From contig NW_019775895.1 of the NCBI RefSeq assembly GCF_001039355.2, positions 1 to 64,000 on the forward strand: 64,000 bases of DNA, given 5' to 3'. The notes beneath the pieces were generated by a model. The model did not search any database, was not told the DNA's origin, and was given only the letters and a program-made list of their open reading frames with translations. The translations under genes and the position numbers were made by a program. Shown piece by piece: positions 38,690 through 52,711 of this stretch (the stretch's first letter is position 1; every line of letters begins with the position of its first letter). The stretch comes from Lingula anatina. Taxonomy: Eukaryota > Brachiopoda > Lingulata > Lingulida > Lingulidae.

Positions 38690-40890
38690 AAGCAAAAATT
38701 ATTGCAAGTCGGCATGTTTTCTGCTAATATACCAGTAGAAGGTTAATGGACATGTTAAGGATGTGACTACGAAGTAGAGAGGGTACCATTAATTGCTGTA
38801 AATATTCACTAAGTAGCAATAATGTTCTTCGTACCTATATACGATATATGAGTAATGTGGGTCCAAGATAGACTTCCCAGACAGGGATGGTCTTTATTTT
38901 GTGTGTTTTACAAATCACCGGAAGAGATTGCAGGTAGTTTATCTCTGATAAGTACTTTCAAACTCAAGTATGCTGATTTGGGTTTTTGAAACAAGTTGAT
39001 TTTGGAGGAAAAGATGTGGAAGTGAATTTTATTTAACCTTCAAAATTCTTTACATTCATGACACGAAATCAGAATGTGAAACTAAGTATGTTTTATTGCT
39101 TCAAGGGCATTTGGATTGCTACGGCATTGCTACCAGTTCTTTTTAAATAAGCTAGAAAACCACTAAATAAAGACAATTTTTTAGTGAAAAGGATGTGCCA
39201 TCAGTTTCTATCTAACAATGACAGCATTGAAATATCATGCCCATGTATGTAAGAGATGTACAATTGAATTTTCATGATTCTTGAGAAACAGGATATTTAT
39301 AAATAAACAACTTGACAACAATAGAACTTGCATTTTACTCTTTCAGGGTTGTGACTAAGACATGGTGCTTTTAATCAGCATCAAAGATTTACAGGAACAT
39401 GTGTATGTGATATACCAACCACTGCATTTTGCCTTTGAAGCTCAAAAAAATAATTGTTTTAATTGCCTTTTCAAAATTGGTTTTACTGATGTAAGAAGTG
39501 TAGCCAAACATGAGCATTAACAATAATATTCTTGAGTAGCACAGTTTCCTGTAACCAGTATATATTCCTTTGAACACCTCAGCCTACTATTGTCTGTCAT
39601 GATGACCATTTCCTTGGGTTTGTTGTAGTATTTGTGTTGTGATAATAAAAAGGTTATGGATATATGCAACAATATCTTTATGTCTCCTTGATCTAAGCTA
39701 ATTTGCATATAACGGCTACGTATATATTTTTGAACCATGGGTTACTTCATGCATGGTATACGTTTGCCACATATTCAGGTATGGGGTCTCCAAATATTCA
39801 TGTATGGGGTCCCTATGTCCCTGGTAATAGGGTTCAATAGGCTTGTTAGGCTCTCCACACTAATTGGAGCTTAGAGAAAAGGCTGAATGTACCAGCTGGA
39901 AATCTTTGTCTGGCCATCAAGTCTGAGGGATGGCAATTAAGGTGTTAAGCCTAATTTATTTGACGGGAATGATGGCGTCTTTCACTGAATTGTTTTCAGT
40001 ATGGACATGATGGGTAGAAATTGAACCAATAACTTCATTGGTCCAGACACACGGCTTTTGGCATGGGAATCAAAGATCAATGTGGTGTACTCCAGGAATT
40101 TTGACGTTACATATTTAATTGCTTTAATAGCATAATGTAAAGTAAATGCTATTAATTTGAATTCAAACAAAGCATTTCAAATGTATGTATATCTCACTTT
40201 ATTTGCCTTGTTGGCTCAAACATAACATAAAAACATTGCAAATGAAGAAGGTACAATAAAATGAAATCTCCCTGTGCTGCAAAAACATTACCATGTAGAT
40301 CAAATTTATAGAGAAGAGGCAGTGCAACATAATCAGTGGTATGTATGCCTGTTGTAATATATTGTGATCACCTGATCTTTTCAATGGGCAAAAATTTTCA
40401 AACTTTCAGATACATAATTTTATCATCACAAAAATTATATTTCTTTATAACATTTATGGTGCTTTAAATGCATAAAATACAACTATAGAGGAGCCTCCTT
40501 TTTAAGTCTGTTGCTACCACTAAATAGGAATGTTCTAATTTTAAGAATTTATGACTGATAGAATACAGTTTCTATAAAATGAACAAATTTCCCTGATTGA
40601 AAAGATCAAGTAATTACTGTAAGTGGCCTGACCAAAGTCTTTGGCTTAACTGATACTTGGCTAAAGAAAATGTTTTTTTATTTGTGCAAGACTGATATAA
40701 CGTCTGTCACCTAACATTGTATTTACTTATGCAGGCTAAATAAAAGGAAGTTATGAACTTTTCTGGGGTAATTTTTATGACTCTGTGCTATTTAACAATT
40801 TTTATATCAACATGTATATATTCTGATCGGTCTGTCTGCCTGTTTTGTTGCCATTGCTGTGGCTGTTGCTGTTTGACACATGACATTCAC

Positions 40891-41165
40891 CCCATAACTG
40901 CCAAACTGTATTTTTGTTTTACTGCAAATTTCCTGGGTAGCTTTGTTTGAAAAAGAGGCAGGTTACTTTTCGAAAATCAACACGATTGGTCTACATTTAC
41001 AGTAATTATACTGTTTTTTGGCACAATTTTGGTGATGTTTAACCCATAACTGCCAAACCATATTTTTTGTTTTACTTTAATTTACTAAGTGGCTTTGTTT
41101 GGTAGAAAGGCAGGTTGCTTCCAAAGATCAGCATGATCGGTTTACATATATGGTAATTATTCTGG
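40891..41165. repeat. Two imperfect direct repeats, about 152-bp offset
   Basis: A segment beginning CCCATAACTGCCAAAC occurs at 40891 and 41043, each followed by TTTTGTTTTACT, GGCTTTGTTTG-like and CAGGTTRCTT-like blocks to about 41013 and 41165. They are diverged, with no ends typical of a transposon. Confidence 0.7.
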
Positions 41166-41662
41166 TTTCTGTTTAGTGTCTGTATATTTGTCAGCTTTGC
41201 TGTCTAGTTGTTTAAAACATGAGCAGATTAATTTTGATCAGATAAAAGACTGCAAAATATTTGAGCATTCTGGTCGATTTCTCATTTGAGGTATTGCATG
41301 GATATTCTTTGGTGTTGTGTGTTGCTGCACATAAGTAACTATGGATGAAATATGTTTCTCTGTTTAAAATTAGCTGTACAATTAAGGAAAAGGGCTTTAA
41401 ATCTTTTTCGTACTCTTAACTGTTATTCAGAGACAGCAGTCCTTAGAACTTTGAACTTAATTAATTCAAATAACATATATAATTTATATTATGTAGAATC
41501 TTTGTTGACTGTGATTAAGATATTGTATGCAACAGAATAATTAATAAATAGGAAAAAGTCATTCTAAACCTGTAAAGATAATTAAGTTCAATCTGTCCTT
41601 GTTTTTTTGACAGTATAAGTCTTCATAATCTCCAAAGTACATTTGCACATCTGTTGTAGTCA

Positions 41663-42211
41663 TTACAATTTAGCTGGTAGACAATCTGCTTTCAGAAGCT
41701 TTTCATAATGTGCTATCTGAAAGAATAACAAAACCAGGTTACTATTTTCCATACAATCAGTTACGTATTTGTTGCTTTTCATTAATACATATTATTGGCT
41801 TTGTTTTATATTGATTATTTCTGTCCCAAGTAGAGGGGCGAGTTACTTTTTGACAGTTGTAAGTAAAGATCAAAATTATTGTTTGACAATGATTTGGTAC
41901 TGTATATAATTATTTCTTTTTACAGATAATGTGCTAAAATTTGTAAGAGTTTACTTACTCTGGATCTGTTACATTTTAAGTTGTAGAAATTTCTGAACAT
42001 TTTACAAGGTTCGTAATCTTTTCCCTTCAGTTTAATGCAACGGTGATAATCCACAAAATTGTCAAAGCACTCTCTGGAAAAATATAAATTTATTATTTTT
42101 GGGCTTAAGATTTACTTGTAATGATCGGATACTTAATGAGTTTGTATTTTTTGAAAATGGTGAAATGGTACATTTAGAAAAAAAAAGCAGTTAGGGTTTT
42201 GAGTATGAAAA

Positions 42212-42246
<35 letters not shown>

Positions 42247-42410
42247 GTTGATGATAAGAGAGAGATTCACCTTCTTCCATTTGTTGAAGAATAGCGTGGA
42301 TCAAATGGTACAGTGACTTCTACATTTTGTGGTAGCTCATATTCGTCAACTGGAGCCAATCTTTGAAAAAATCTATGGTAAAAATTCTTTGGTTCCTCTG
42401 CCTCTGTCAT
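41663..42410 (-). CDS. COX6B: COX6B-like CX9C/CX10C protein, nested in the EGFR intron
   Basis: Minus-strand exons: coding 42410-42271, 42073-41959 and 41716-41663 (stop TAA 41665-41663), phases 2 and 0, all GT-AG. The protein has 102 residues. C49-x9-C59, C59-x10-C70 and C70-x10-C81 reproduce the COX6B twin-cysteine spacing. VPFDPRY resembles the family APFDSRF motif, DYHRC matches DFHRC, and the end LPAKL resembles FPGKI. COX6B caps cytochrome c oxidase dimers in the mitochondrial intermembrane space and folds through the MIA40 pathway. This copy is divergent: the usual W-V-x-x-W-D after the last Cys is replaced and the N-terminus is about 15 residues longer. It may be a tissue-specific paralogue. 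An acceptor lies three bases before the ATG, so a 5' exon exists upstream. Confidence 0.72.
42218..42243. repeat. (GA)n microsatellite
   Basis: A short dinucleotide run inside the first coding intron of the COX6B-like gene, between its exons at 42271 and 42073. Confidence 0.9.
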
Positions 42411-42994
42411 GATCTGGAATGATCAATGACTTTGGTAGTAAACATTTTTTGTTACAATCTACTTTCTTACTGAGGTATTAAAGAAGTCATGAATTGCACC
42501 ACTTTGTATTAGCTTATAGTGAAAGTGAAAGCAAAAAAAAAAAAAAAAAATGAAATCAAACAAGTGATAGATGTTAATATTTTGATTTCACGATATGGCA
42601 CTTTTTTCAACTTTGATTCATGATTTATGCCAAATATAACAAGGCTGTTCTGTTATAAAATAAGCACAATATTTTCATTTATAACAGATCATTATTACCA
42701 TAATGTATCATTTTTACTAAACAAATTTGACTTGTTAAATTTGGGTACAGCAGAACGTATTTTCTCTTTGATTAAACCAATTCATTTTTACAATTTTTGA
42801 TGGAAAGATTTGATCAGCTTTGCCCAAAATGGAAGGGCCTTTTAGTCTGTAAATTAAAGGTACTGACCACTCCTTCCACACAATAACAGCTCAAAAACAT
42901 AAACAGTAAAAAATAAAAAATTAAAATTAACATTTTTCACAACCAAAATGTCATTATTTAAAAAAAACTCAAAAATACAAAAAATTAATCTCAC

Positions 42995-43119
42995 CAGTCA
43001 AGCTTATTTCCACGTACAATTCCTTGCAGTTGGTATTCTGGCTTTCCGTTCAGTTTAACTGCCGACAATACAACTCTGACCTTCAAAGGCTCATCATGGA
43101 AAATCTCACGTTCTCCCAT
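42995..43119 (-). other. Putative upstream exon of the COX6B-like gene with a 41-codon ORF
   Basis: On the minus strand an ATG at 43119 opens a frame starting MGEREIFHDEPLKVRVVLSA. It stays open to a consensus donor (GACTG|GTGAGA) at 42995. If spliced to the acceptor at 42413, TG plus A makes a TGA stop, and the COX6B-like ATG begins two bases later. A shorter out-of-frame ATG lies four bases upstream. I recognise no family for the peptide. It is either a coding-looking upstream ORF or the first exon of another transcript. Confidence 0.35.
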
Positions 43120-43149
43120 TCATTATCTGGAATGTTTCCCTAGCAATGC

Positions 43150-46100
43150 ACATGCCCAGTGTACACTTCCCTTTACTAAGCTCTGCTAATGTTTTTATCA
43201 AATATCCTACAGAGGTCATTTTAAGGGCATAAATTTTGTAGATTATTCTATTTTAGCTTTGTTCTTGACATTAGTGGAAACATTTGCCACCAGTGGGTAC
43301 TATGTTCAATAATAAAACTTTTGCATAATGCCAAAATTAAGTAATTATGCAAGGGCATATATACATTTATCAATGTAATATTTATTAAAGGAATAACAGT
43401 TTAACTTCAAGCCAATGGGGACGTGAGTGTTTTTGTAACTTGAAAGCTTTTTGGGATAATGTCACTGTTTTTATTTGTGACTGCAAAGGGATTTTGTATT
43501 GTTTGTGATCATATAATGTTTGGTATTGGATATCTGACCTCTGCAGGAAAACGTGACTTAGTGTGCTAGGACACCTGGCTGACTGTTAAACTATTTACTG
43601 ACAACCCATCTGGTCTGATTTTAGCATTTAATCTTTTATACTTCATGTGTATGCCCTAACTTTTAGTCTAAGTGTCAAACAATAACTACAGTACTGTACA
43701 GGTATATATAGGCCCACTGTCAGCAGTGACCAAGATTTGATATCTATACGTCAAAAGTCATTGTGCTTTCATGTATAAATTACCCTGTTAACACCAGTAA
43801 ACCAAGTAACTGTGATATATGGGTGCTAAAAAGATTAATTAAGTCAATATAATTAATTAAATCAAATAAAAACATGCTGGTGCCTAGTTGAAGGCGCAGA
43901 TGTCTTATTATTCCAGCAACTGCTTTCCCTCCCCCTGCATTCTATCTTATAGGAGTTGCTATAGATTATGCATTTCTCTTTGGAAGGTAATGAATATGTT
44001 ATGTATCCGTGATAAAATACATACTTTAGTTATTATTTAAAAGATTACTAGAACTGAAAAACAATTGCAAATATATATTGGTTGAAGGAAGAGATTAAAA
44101 AAATTTTGTGATTATTTTTTCAACAAATTTCCTCCATTCTAATCCCTCTTTCTGTCATTGCATACAAATCATCTTCCTCTGTGGGGATGCCATATCTGCT
44201 AATGAAGTGAATTAAGTGAATACAGAAAATTAAATCTCTGCCTTGTTTATATGAGCTGGAAGGCCTTTCAAAATGAGTTAGTTTGGAAGAGAGAGCTATA
44301 GCTATAGGGTGTGTGGGGGAAGGGGAGGGGAGTTGAGGGCTAGAGATAGCTTGATTAGATATGTTAATGACATGTTTTATGTAAGGGGAGACTGAAAATA
44401 CATCTGTAAAACAGAGAACATTTTTATTGTTTATTTTTATTATAATTATTTTTTTTTTTACTTTAAACATCCTTGTTGTTCATAGCACCCTAACTAGCAA
44501 TGCACTGTCACATCCTATGAATTCTTTAAACCTTAGCATAGATACATATCTAGGTCAGCAATCTTCAAGCCCTATCTTTTGGGTCAAAGATATAAATTAC
44601 AAGGACATACACCCTTTTAGCATTTAAAACTATACTTGGGTTAACAGTATCCTGTGCAGGTTGATAATGATCTCCATCCCTGCCAATATTGCCCATTTTA
44701 ACCAGAATCAATGGCTTTCAGAGCAAGGCAGATGGGACTCCACTGTGCCGCCAAGTATTGGAAGCTTTTATGATTTGAATTCTGTTGGAGGATGCAGAGG
44801 ACTTGGCTCCTTCACCTTCTCTTTTTCTCTCTCATCTCTTTTTATTTGATCTGCTTGCTGTGAAAAGAGCTTTTTAGACATTTAAAAGAAGTTTAGTCCT
44901 ATGTCTGGCCTTCCATGGAAACTGTCTGAAGTGTTTCTGCCCTCGGCTTATTAGATGTATTTATTATATTGATTGAAATGATATTGCCTGGGAATTTCAG
45001 GATGGACCTGCAGTATAAGGTTTTATCCGTCATCAGATTGCGAAAGCTCTCGTGTTTTTTTAGATAAGATTTTGTTTCATTTCTGCCTTTTCTTTTCTTA
45101 TGGAGTTGACACCTCAAGTTTGCAGTGTGTTAACCATTGGCCTGACTGCCAATGCCAGTAAAAATTGGACCAGGCCTGTGAGATTTCTGAAAAAAACATT
45201 TATCGGCCTGACGATGCTAGTGGATTTTTTTCAGCTGTAACATGTACTCCAATTCGTTTTATAAAATGTTCAGGCTAAATGTTAAAGTCTTTTTTAATAA
45301 CCTGAAAATCCCGTATAAATATTTGTAACTGGAAGCCTGTTAAGTCTCAGTGTGTTAATTTAAGATTTTTTTTAAATTTTGGTTCGGACAAAAAAAAAAG
45401 AGATTCTCAGACCCTGGTGCCCGGAAGATCTGTAAGTTATAAAGTGTTTGGCACAGACTGAGTGGGGAAAATATTTTACATGGTTTTGTTTGATGTATGG
45501 ATGTCAGATCATAACATACATTTAATTCTAAATCTTGTTACCTTAAGACCTAGAATTAACCAGAACCACCTCTCTATATATATACTATGCTTATTTTGTG
45601 TCTAAAATAGTCACCGTGGGGATGCAGCTTGTGATGAGCAGGTGAGATACGTTGTATATAGTGCTATATGTCTCAACTACCACAATCAAAGGCAGATCAT
45701 CTTGGTAAACAGGTTGTTTCATGTGATAGATCTTATAAACAATATAACAAACTTTTGAGAATACGTGTTGTGACATGCATAGATGTTAGCTAGACAGTTG
45801 CACAATATTGTCTCTAATAAACTGATGTTGCTCCCTTTACAAACCATTTAGATTTCCCTGGGGTCTCAAGATAAGAGAAATAGTGGTGCCGAAGTTTTTT
45901 TGTAAGCCCACGATTCTGGTTGTTATCATGGGACATTCTGCATTACATGATTAATTATAGTAATTCTGCCAAGCTGAGGACAACAAGCTACAACAGACGA
46001 AAGGTTTATGAAAATCAAGTAGTGTTTGAATTAACTCTGATTGTTTCAGGTATATAGTTGGACTGGACTTAAATTCTCAGCAGCCTGGGAATAACAGTGT

Positions 46101-49100
46101 GAATATTGTTTAGCAGACCCAGGAGGTACCTGCTATGTGGATAATTCCACAGAATGAGGGCCAATTTAGGTGGAAAAAGTCACAAGTGTGCGTGTTTTCT
46201 CAGCAGTGAAGTTGATTTTACACATGTACAACTAATTATGGAGTGAAAAGGTGCTGATCATGCTGACTGGAATGGACTGAAAGACTCACGTTATTTGCTC
46301 CTTTGAGGCACTAATGCTGGTTAATTGTTATGGTGCACTTTTACAACTGCTAAATCTGCTCATTTGGTATTTTGCTGCCATCTTGTGAAACATTTTGTCG
46401 CATGCACAGTTATTCATTAACTTACGAGATCCACTTAATCCCCAGACAAACATTACAATGCTTGGTGATTTGATCATACAGCATCAGTAAGTGATTTCCC
46501 TGGTGGCAGTTTTTTGCGGCAAAAATGATTTAAAGTGTCCAAATGATAGATGTAGGAGTGGTGTAATGACTTACGGCATACAAAAAGTGTAGATTTTACA
46601 GTGGCATCCATCTTTTTGTTAACAACAACACATGTCATGGACCTAAATCTAAATACTGGTAAGCTGTGTCTTAATTCACAGAACACATGTAAAGAAATTC
46701 CGCTAGCCTTGCAGAGCAAGAAGCTTGCAGAAAAATAAGTTTTCAAGATTTGTGTGTGTATGTGTGGCATGTGTTGTCTAGGGTAGCTGCCCGACTAATG
46801 TTATAATCAGTAGGTAGAAGAGGTTGTATTGACGTCATCCTCCAGGTGATTCTGTATGATAAACTGTTATCAGTCTCTTAATGTGTGCTCTGTGATTACC
46901 TGGAAATTTTGACCATGAGTATCACTACTGCGGAATATAGTCTGCTGGGCTCACTGCCACTGCTTAAATTTCCCTGTAGCAAACATTAAGATATAGATGC
47001 AGACTAGATAGGATATAGACCAGATGCAGCCCCTATTTTTATTACTGTTTCTTTTCAAATATCTTCTGCATTAATATTTTGGATGTGTTCAAAGGGAATT
47101 GTGGTATACAGAATTTTTAGTTTCTATTTGTGAAAAAAAAAAAAAATCCTCCAGATTAGTGATTTTTACAGATTCGTAACATGTAATATGACACTTTAAT
47201 TGTCTCTAAATTTCAGCTGTGAAATGAGAACCTCTGTTCCTGCTTTCACAGGATACCACTTGATGCTTTGCATTTTGCACTAAAAGCTCTAGAAATAAAA
47301 GGTATTGGCTGTCAGTCATTTTGAGATGTTATTGTCATTATCGTTGTATTGGAGCCAGTAGTACTGTGTGGGAGATTTGATCAGTGTTGAGTGAAAGAGG
47401 ACCCAAAACCCTACCTTAACAAGTGTTAATGCTACAAGAGTGAAATGAGTAGCTCTGTTAGTTAATGATTTGCGTGGGATGATACTCCCACAAGCTTCTT
47501 TGACAAAGATGTTCTTGAAAACAGCTGATTAAATCGTGATAAAATGGTATCGTTCGAGCTATTGGCTGAGTTGTCGTAACTGTTTTTTTTAGTTCCTAGG
47601 GATTTTGTTATTTGAAATTCTCACTTCTCATTCAGTACAAGCTTGTAAGAACAAATTTGATGGTGCTAAGAACAAATGACCTATGAATCAGAGACCGAAG
47701 AATGGAGAACATGGCTTCCAATAAGCTCACATGCTGGGTACTTCCTTTGTGCCTTTGGCATTGAGCTGCTTTTACTTAAGTCTCACTGTTTGCTGTTAGT
47801 CAGACATTTTGTCTCTATTAATGATTTGATTGAAAAAAATGCAAGTCCTCCTTTCTTGAAATGGTTGCATGTGCTGTAAGTTTAGTGAAGTTTCTAAAAT
47901 AAACAGTACTGGCACTTGTTGATACGAGCTGCTAGGTTCCTGTGCTTTAGGTTAACAAAATATCTTGTAAAAACTGCCTCTGACAAGGCTGAAATCCAGA
48001 TATTTACAGTAGTGGTTGGATAAAAATAACTGGTTTTGAGTTTTATTCTTTATCTTGTCAGAGGTAAATTATACAATTTCTCTACTAAAATATTCTGATT
48101 TGAAAACTGTCCGACACCAGGTTAAAATACATACCATACAACACCAGGTTAAAATTTGGATAATTGCAGAAGTCAGAGTCTGTTGTATTTTATAAGCAAT
48201 TCATTTATTTTTTGTCAATCAGTAGAAAATTTTTTTTTAATTATCTGCAACTGGTATCTCAGATAAGGAGGTTAATTGCAGCAGAGTGATTTACTGTTTC
48301 TCATTCCGATAGTACTGTTGTCAACCTCAGCAAAATACCACCATTGCCAAACCAAAATTGATCTAGAATCAGTCAAGATTTATGTAACCAATTGATTTGA
48401 GGCCTGTGTGCTGGTTAAAACAGATAACGGTCCTGCCCACACTAATGTGTAGGTTCCTCTTAGTCTGAAATGAAGGTTGAAAAAGGAAGATTACAACAGC
48501 CTGACATCTAACTTGCTCTGAAACCATAAAAGTTTGTGAGGCATTAGGGTGATTATTGTTATCGATCATGAAGGTTTGCAGAATTTAATATGTGGTGGGA
48601 GGTGGGGCTACATTCATTACTGGCTGTGTGGTGGAATCCATTGATATGAGGATAAAGTGTCAACAAGCTGGAACATGGAACTCATTTCCAGGAATAATGG
48701 TGCTCAGCAGATATTTTGACAAGAACAAGGCAAAACTAGACTTATATATTTCTGATCTATCGTTACCAGGAAAATCACATTGTCATAGTGTGGGTGAACA
48801 CTTATCTGTTGCCATTATACTGCTGTGAGCTGGGAAGGGGCCAAAGAATAATAATTTTATCTCTTTTGTAATTCAGAATTATTTGATGGTATTCTGAGTA
48901 AAATTATTTGGCAGATGTCATTCTCACTTCCTGTTTATGACATTTACAGGAAGACTTGATATTTGAGAAAAGGGTTCAGATAGATTGTTTGATATTTGTT
49001 GAACTTGTCAAATAGAAATATTTATCAGAATGGCTTTATTTCACTTTAAAATCAGTCAGCTTGTCACACAAATGGGATGCTGTGTATAGTAGATGACGTC

Positions 49101-51921
49101 TCAACTACCACACTCATACTCAGGAAAATCGTTCTCTCTATAGAGCTCCTTATTTCATATAGTTCTAAATAGTAAAACCAGAAAACTTGCAAACTTCTGG
49201 ATCACTTTTCTATAGCTAGTGATTGGTATTTCCCTGGAAAAATGAGAAAAAATTGCCTTGCTCTGTATTCACTCTGTTTGTCATATTGTTTACTTGGCAA
49301 TATTAATGAAGATCCATGGATGACGTTTATTAGTTTAGACAGAAAGTTTTCAGAGTGCCCCATCTCGTCTCTGTCCTCCTCATTTAACAGTAATATGACT
49401 GTCTAAAATGAATTACTTGTCATTGTGACAGGACACGTAGCGCTTGCAACACTTTCAAATAGGATGGCAGCTTCTCATTTTTCATGAATTTAAGTGATTA
49501 CAGTTCTTGTGAGCCAGGGAGACACTGAAAATAGAAATGCTTTTTGCTTTTGTAGTGATAAAAAAGTTGCTAATTGAATCGAGCATAACAACAATTGGTG
49601 TTGACGGCTCTTGACAGGGCATTTGTGAAAGTGGTATCTTTGATCATTGTGACCAAGCGTAATATTTGGTAAATTTTATGGATGGATGTAAAATAGGCAA
49701 ACTGAAAAGGGTACTGTTGGCGCAAGTCATCATTTGTAATTTTTGTCAAATTTCCTTGGATATTGTAGGTTATTAATTTCATAAGCTGTATGTGTGGAAT
49801 TGCCTTTCATATTTTTAAAGATAACTTGGATAGTTACTACTCATACCTTTTGTAGAGAGTGACAATGGAGAAAAATTATATTTCCAATTTTGCTGTTAAG
49901 AGTGCGTCACCTTGGCTCCGATGCTCTGTTCTGTAACAAGGGGATGATTATTTACCCACCGCTCAAATATGTCTGGAACTTAAGTCTTTGTCAGGGAAGA
50001 AAATATGAAATTTGTATGGAGGCCCCCTCATTGTAGTATTAGTATTCTAGTCAGGTTATCCTAGTATAGCACTGAACATCACGAGAAAGGCTATCTATCA
50101 ATTTTTCATCTCAAATGGGCAGGCATAAAGCAGCTGTCATCTGGGTTCAGCAAGTTAGAAAAATAGCATCTTTTCACTGCCCCCACATCTTCTAGGTTTA
50201 TTTTTCGTGATTGACACTCCAATGGTGTATGGTTTTATTCCCTTGGGCCGAGCTCTCTATTGAGGTGTGTGCAGAGAGGCAGTCTGTCAAGAGAGTGCTC
50301 GCCGTTAAGTGTCACATGTACAGGTGCTGGGGACTTGTGTTGACAAATTTGGAAATAAAAACATTGTGGATGTAAAATTAACGGAGAGGTCAGGTCTAGA
50401 TCCGAAAGGTAATGAGGAGTATAAGTTACCTGTCCTTACAGAACACAGGTGTGTGCACGCTGGAAACTATACCCATTACAGTCACTTAATATCACTGAGA
50501 ACAGGGGGACTCTGTCAAGAGCGACATATCAATCAGGATTAGGATTGATTTGGAAGCGAGGACTCATCCAGGAAGCTAATACTTGTATTTGAATGAAGAT
50601 TAGAAGAGCTACGCTTTCAAAAGTGTGGAGTGAAAAAGTTGACGGGCTGTTTACCTCAGTTTTCTTTTTCTCCTAAAGTAGATGGCAATTAAATTGCTAT
50701 CAACCCGAGCAGGTGAAAAGTGGAGCGGTTGAGTGGAAAATTCCTCTAGATTTTCTTTTTGATGTCAGGGTACACAGCATTGCTGGCCCCAGTGCCTGGT
50801 AACCAGCCGGAGTGTTCACAAGAATGTAGACTTGTTTTCCACTAGTATCTGGCACATCTACATCTACAGCACCCTGAAAAGAACAACATACGTCACACTC
50901 CTGTCAAACAAAGATGATATCGAGTCTGGAATAATGACCTATTACCTTATTATGAGTTAAGAAACACATTCATGAAGGAGTAGATCTACATCCAGGCAGG
51001 AGTCCAGGTGCATGCAGCAACAACCAGTGCAGGTGTTGTTATTATTATCGGATGAGAAGAATTCGTACAAAAAAAAGTTTTTTATTTTATCTGAAGTGTT
51101 TTTCAGCATCCTAGATACTGACAGTTGAGCATAGTAAATCCCAAGAGTGATATAAGGCAATGAACATCACGGCCTGGAAGACATAGTAGGTCCCATGTTA
51201 GCTACTGCAGCTGAGTATACCAAGTACTGCACATTATCAAAGCCATTAGCTTCACTAATGGCCAGGTATTGTACTTGGTCAGGGCCCCATGGCCCATTTG
51301 TTTATCTGTTTGTTGTTTTTCACGAATGCAGGTGGATTGCCTGAGCACAGAGTTTAGAGAGCAGGGTTATAAGAGAAGATTGGAAGTCTTGGGTTGACAT
51401 TAGTAAAGGCCAGTTGGCAGGTGTCCCTGCCTAACCTCTCCGCAGGGTTCTCCCAGCCCGAGCCGCTCCACACCTGTGTTCATGCCAGCTTCAGACTGCA
51501 CTGGAATGTACCAGTAATGAGGAACTTTCTATTCTGGTGAAATTTAACTAATCCCAGCGCATATCTCAATAGTTGAGACAACTGCTGACCAGTAATGATG
51601 CTACTACCCAGAGATGAGGAGGGTTAAGGCGGGAGCAGACTGTCTCTAAACACAAGGAGAACTCTACAGGCAGCTTGGTGCCCCCCTCCTCCACAGCCCT
51701 GGGTATATACTACCTGCATCAGATAACACATTCTGTAATGACTAATGTGGTGACAACATCAAAGTGATTTGCATGAATAGCTGGCCAGGCTGTGTGTATG
51801 CTACAGTAACACTGTGGTCTCTCTCAGTCCTAGCTCAGCCGCCTTAGTCTACACACTTGGAGTAGAGTAGTTTTATTAGATTACTAGATACATAGGTCTA
51901 CAGGATACAGACAGAGTACTA

Positions 51922-51953
<32 letters not shown>

Positions 51954-52711
51954 GTATATGTACACACTCTCACTCACTGTGGAGTAAGTACTTAGCACTA
52001 GCAGTGATCCAGGGTATATAGATATAGTGGAGTAAGGAGTTTGAGAGAAGATGTGCTACTGATGAACTTTTCCAAAGGTCAAGAGACTAGTTTAAGGTGA
52101 GAGCTTAGAGCACATCATAAAGAGGAATACCCCGGGAATTCCTGACAGTTTGGAGAGACCCGGCTAACACTTTAGTCTTCCTCATTGCAGCCACAGGAGT
52201 GGGTAAATTTGTTTTCTGCACCAGACTACAGCTGATTGGATGCAAAGTTTTCATGATTAATGTCAAAATGATCGCGTAAAATGTGCACAGAGAGGATATT
52301 ACCTGAAATGCGGGCAGACTATTGATTGAGACCAATCAATATAAATGGAGAACAATTACTAACTAATGCTGGAGAAGCAATCTCTACTGGACATCAGCAC
52401 TAGAAGGATGACTACACAGGACTAGCCAAGAAGAAAAGAAAAAAAAGTTTTTATTTTCACTGATGAATTAAGCTGATGCTGGGAGTATTATGAACACTTT
52501 GTCTTTGTCCATCTTTATTCCGTAAGAGCTCCCAAGTTCACTGTTGAGCATCATTCGGTACACTCAGATGATAGCCGCAGTCAGGTGCTGCTGAAACTTC
52601 CTGGAGTTACAAGTCCTGGGATTTCCAGGTGGCCAGCCACAGCATATATATCTTACATATATATGTACCACATAGAGATGGGGATCCAGTGAAAACCTTT
52701 AACTTAGTAAT
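43150..52711 (+). other. EGFR first intron, middle part: no gene recognised
   Basis: Unique sequence with many short ORFs and no paired splice sites around conserved coding. From about 50.2 kb to exon 1B the sequence is somewhat less AT-rich and includes CAGCCCGAGCCGCTCCACAC (51457-51476) and a (GT)n(TA)n run at about 51921-51962. This would be the place for the promoter and 5' UTR of exon 1B, but no core element can be assigned with confidence. Confidence 0.5.

Larger units (their letters stand above)
26237..41662 (+). other. EGFR first intron, 5' half: repeats, no gene recognised
   Basis: Mostly unique AT-rich sequence with short chance ORFs. Contents noted: a 14-base perfect inverted repeat (28247-28260 and 28322-28335), a (GT)n array at about 33549-33588, two MITE copies (35918-36093 and 37070-37246), a poly-A run with an assembly join at 38659 and two imperfect direct repeats at 40891 and 41043. 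Nothing here has the codon pattern and splice sites of a conserved exon. Confidence 0.6.

Noticed and set aside
42271-43119. In-frame fusion of the upstream 41-codon ORF to the COX6B-like protein
   Set aside because: Splicing to any nearby acceptor examined (exon starts at 42413 and about 42847, and another just upstream of 42413) gives a stop codon, so the ORF cannot extend the protein.
44120-44470. 116-codon minus-strand ORF
   Set aside because: AT-rich start with Ile/Lys runs, no splice sites of quality and no family resemblance.
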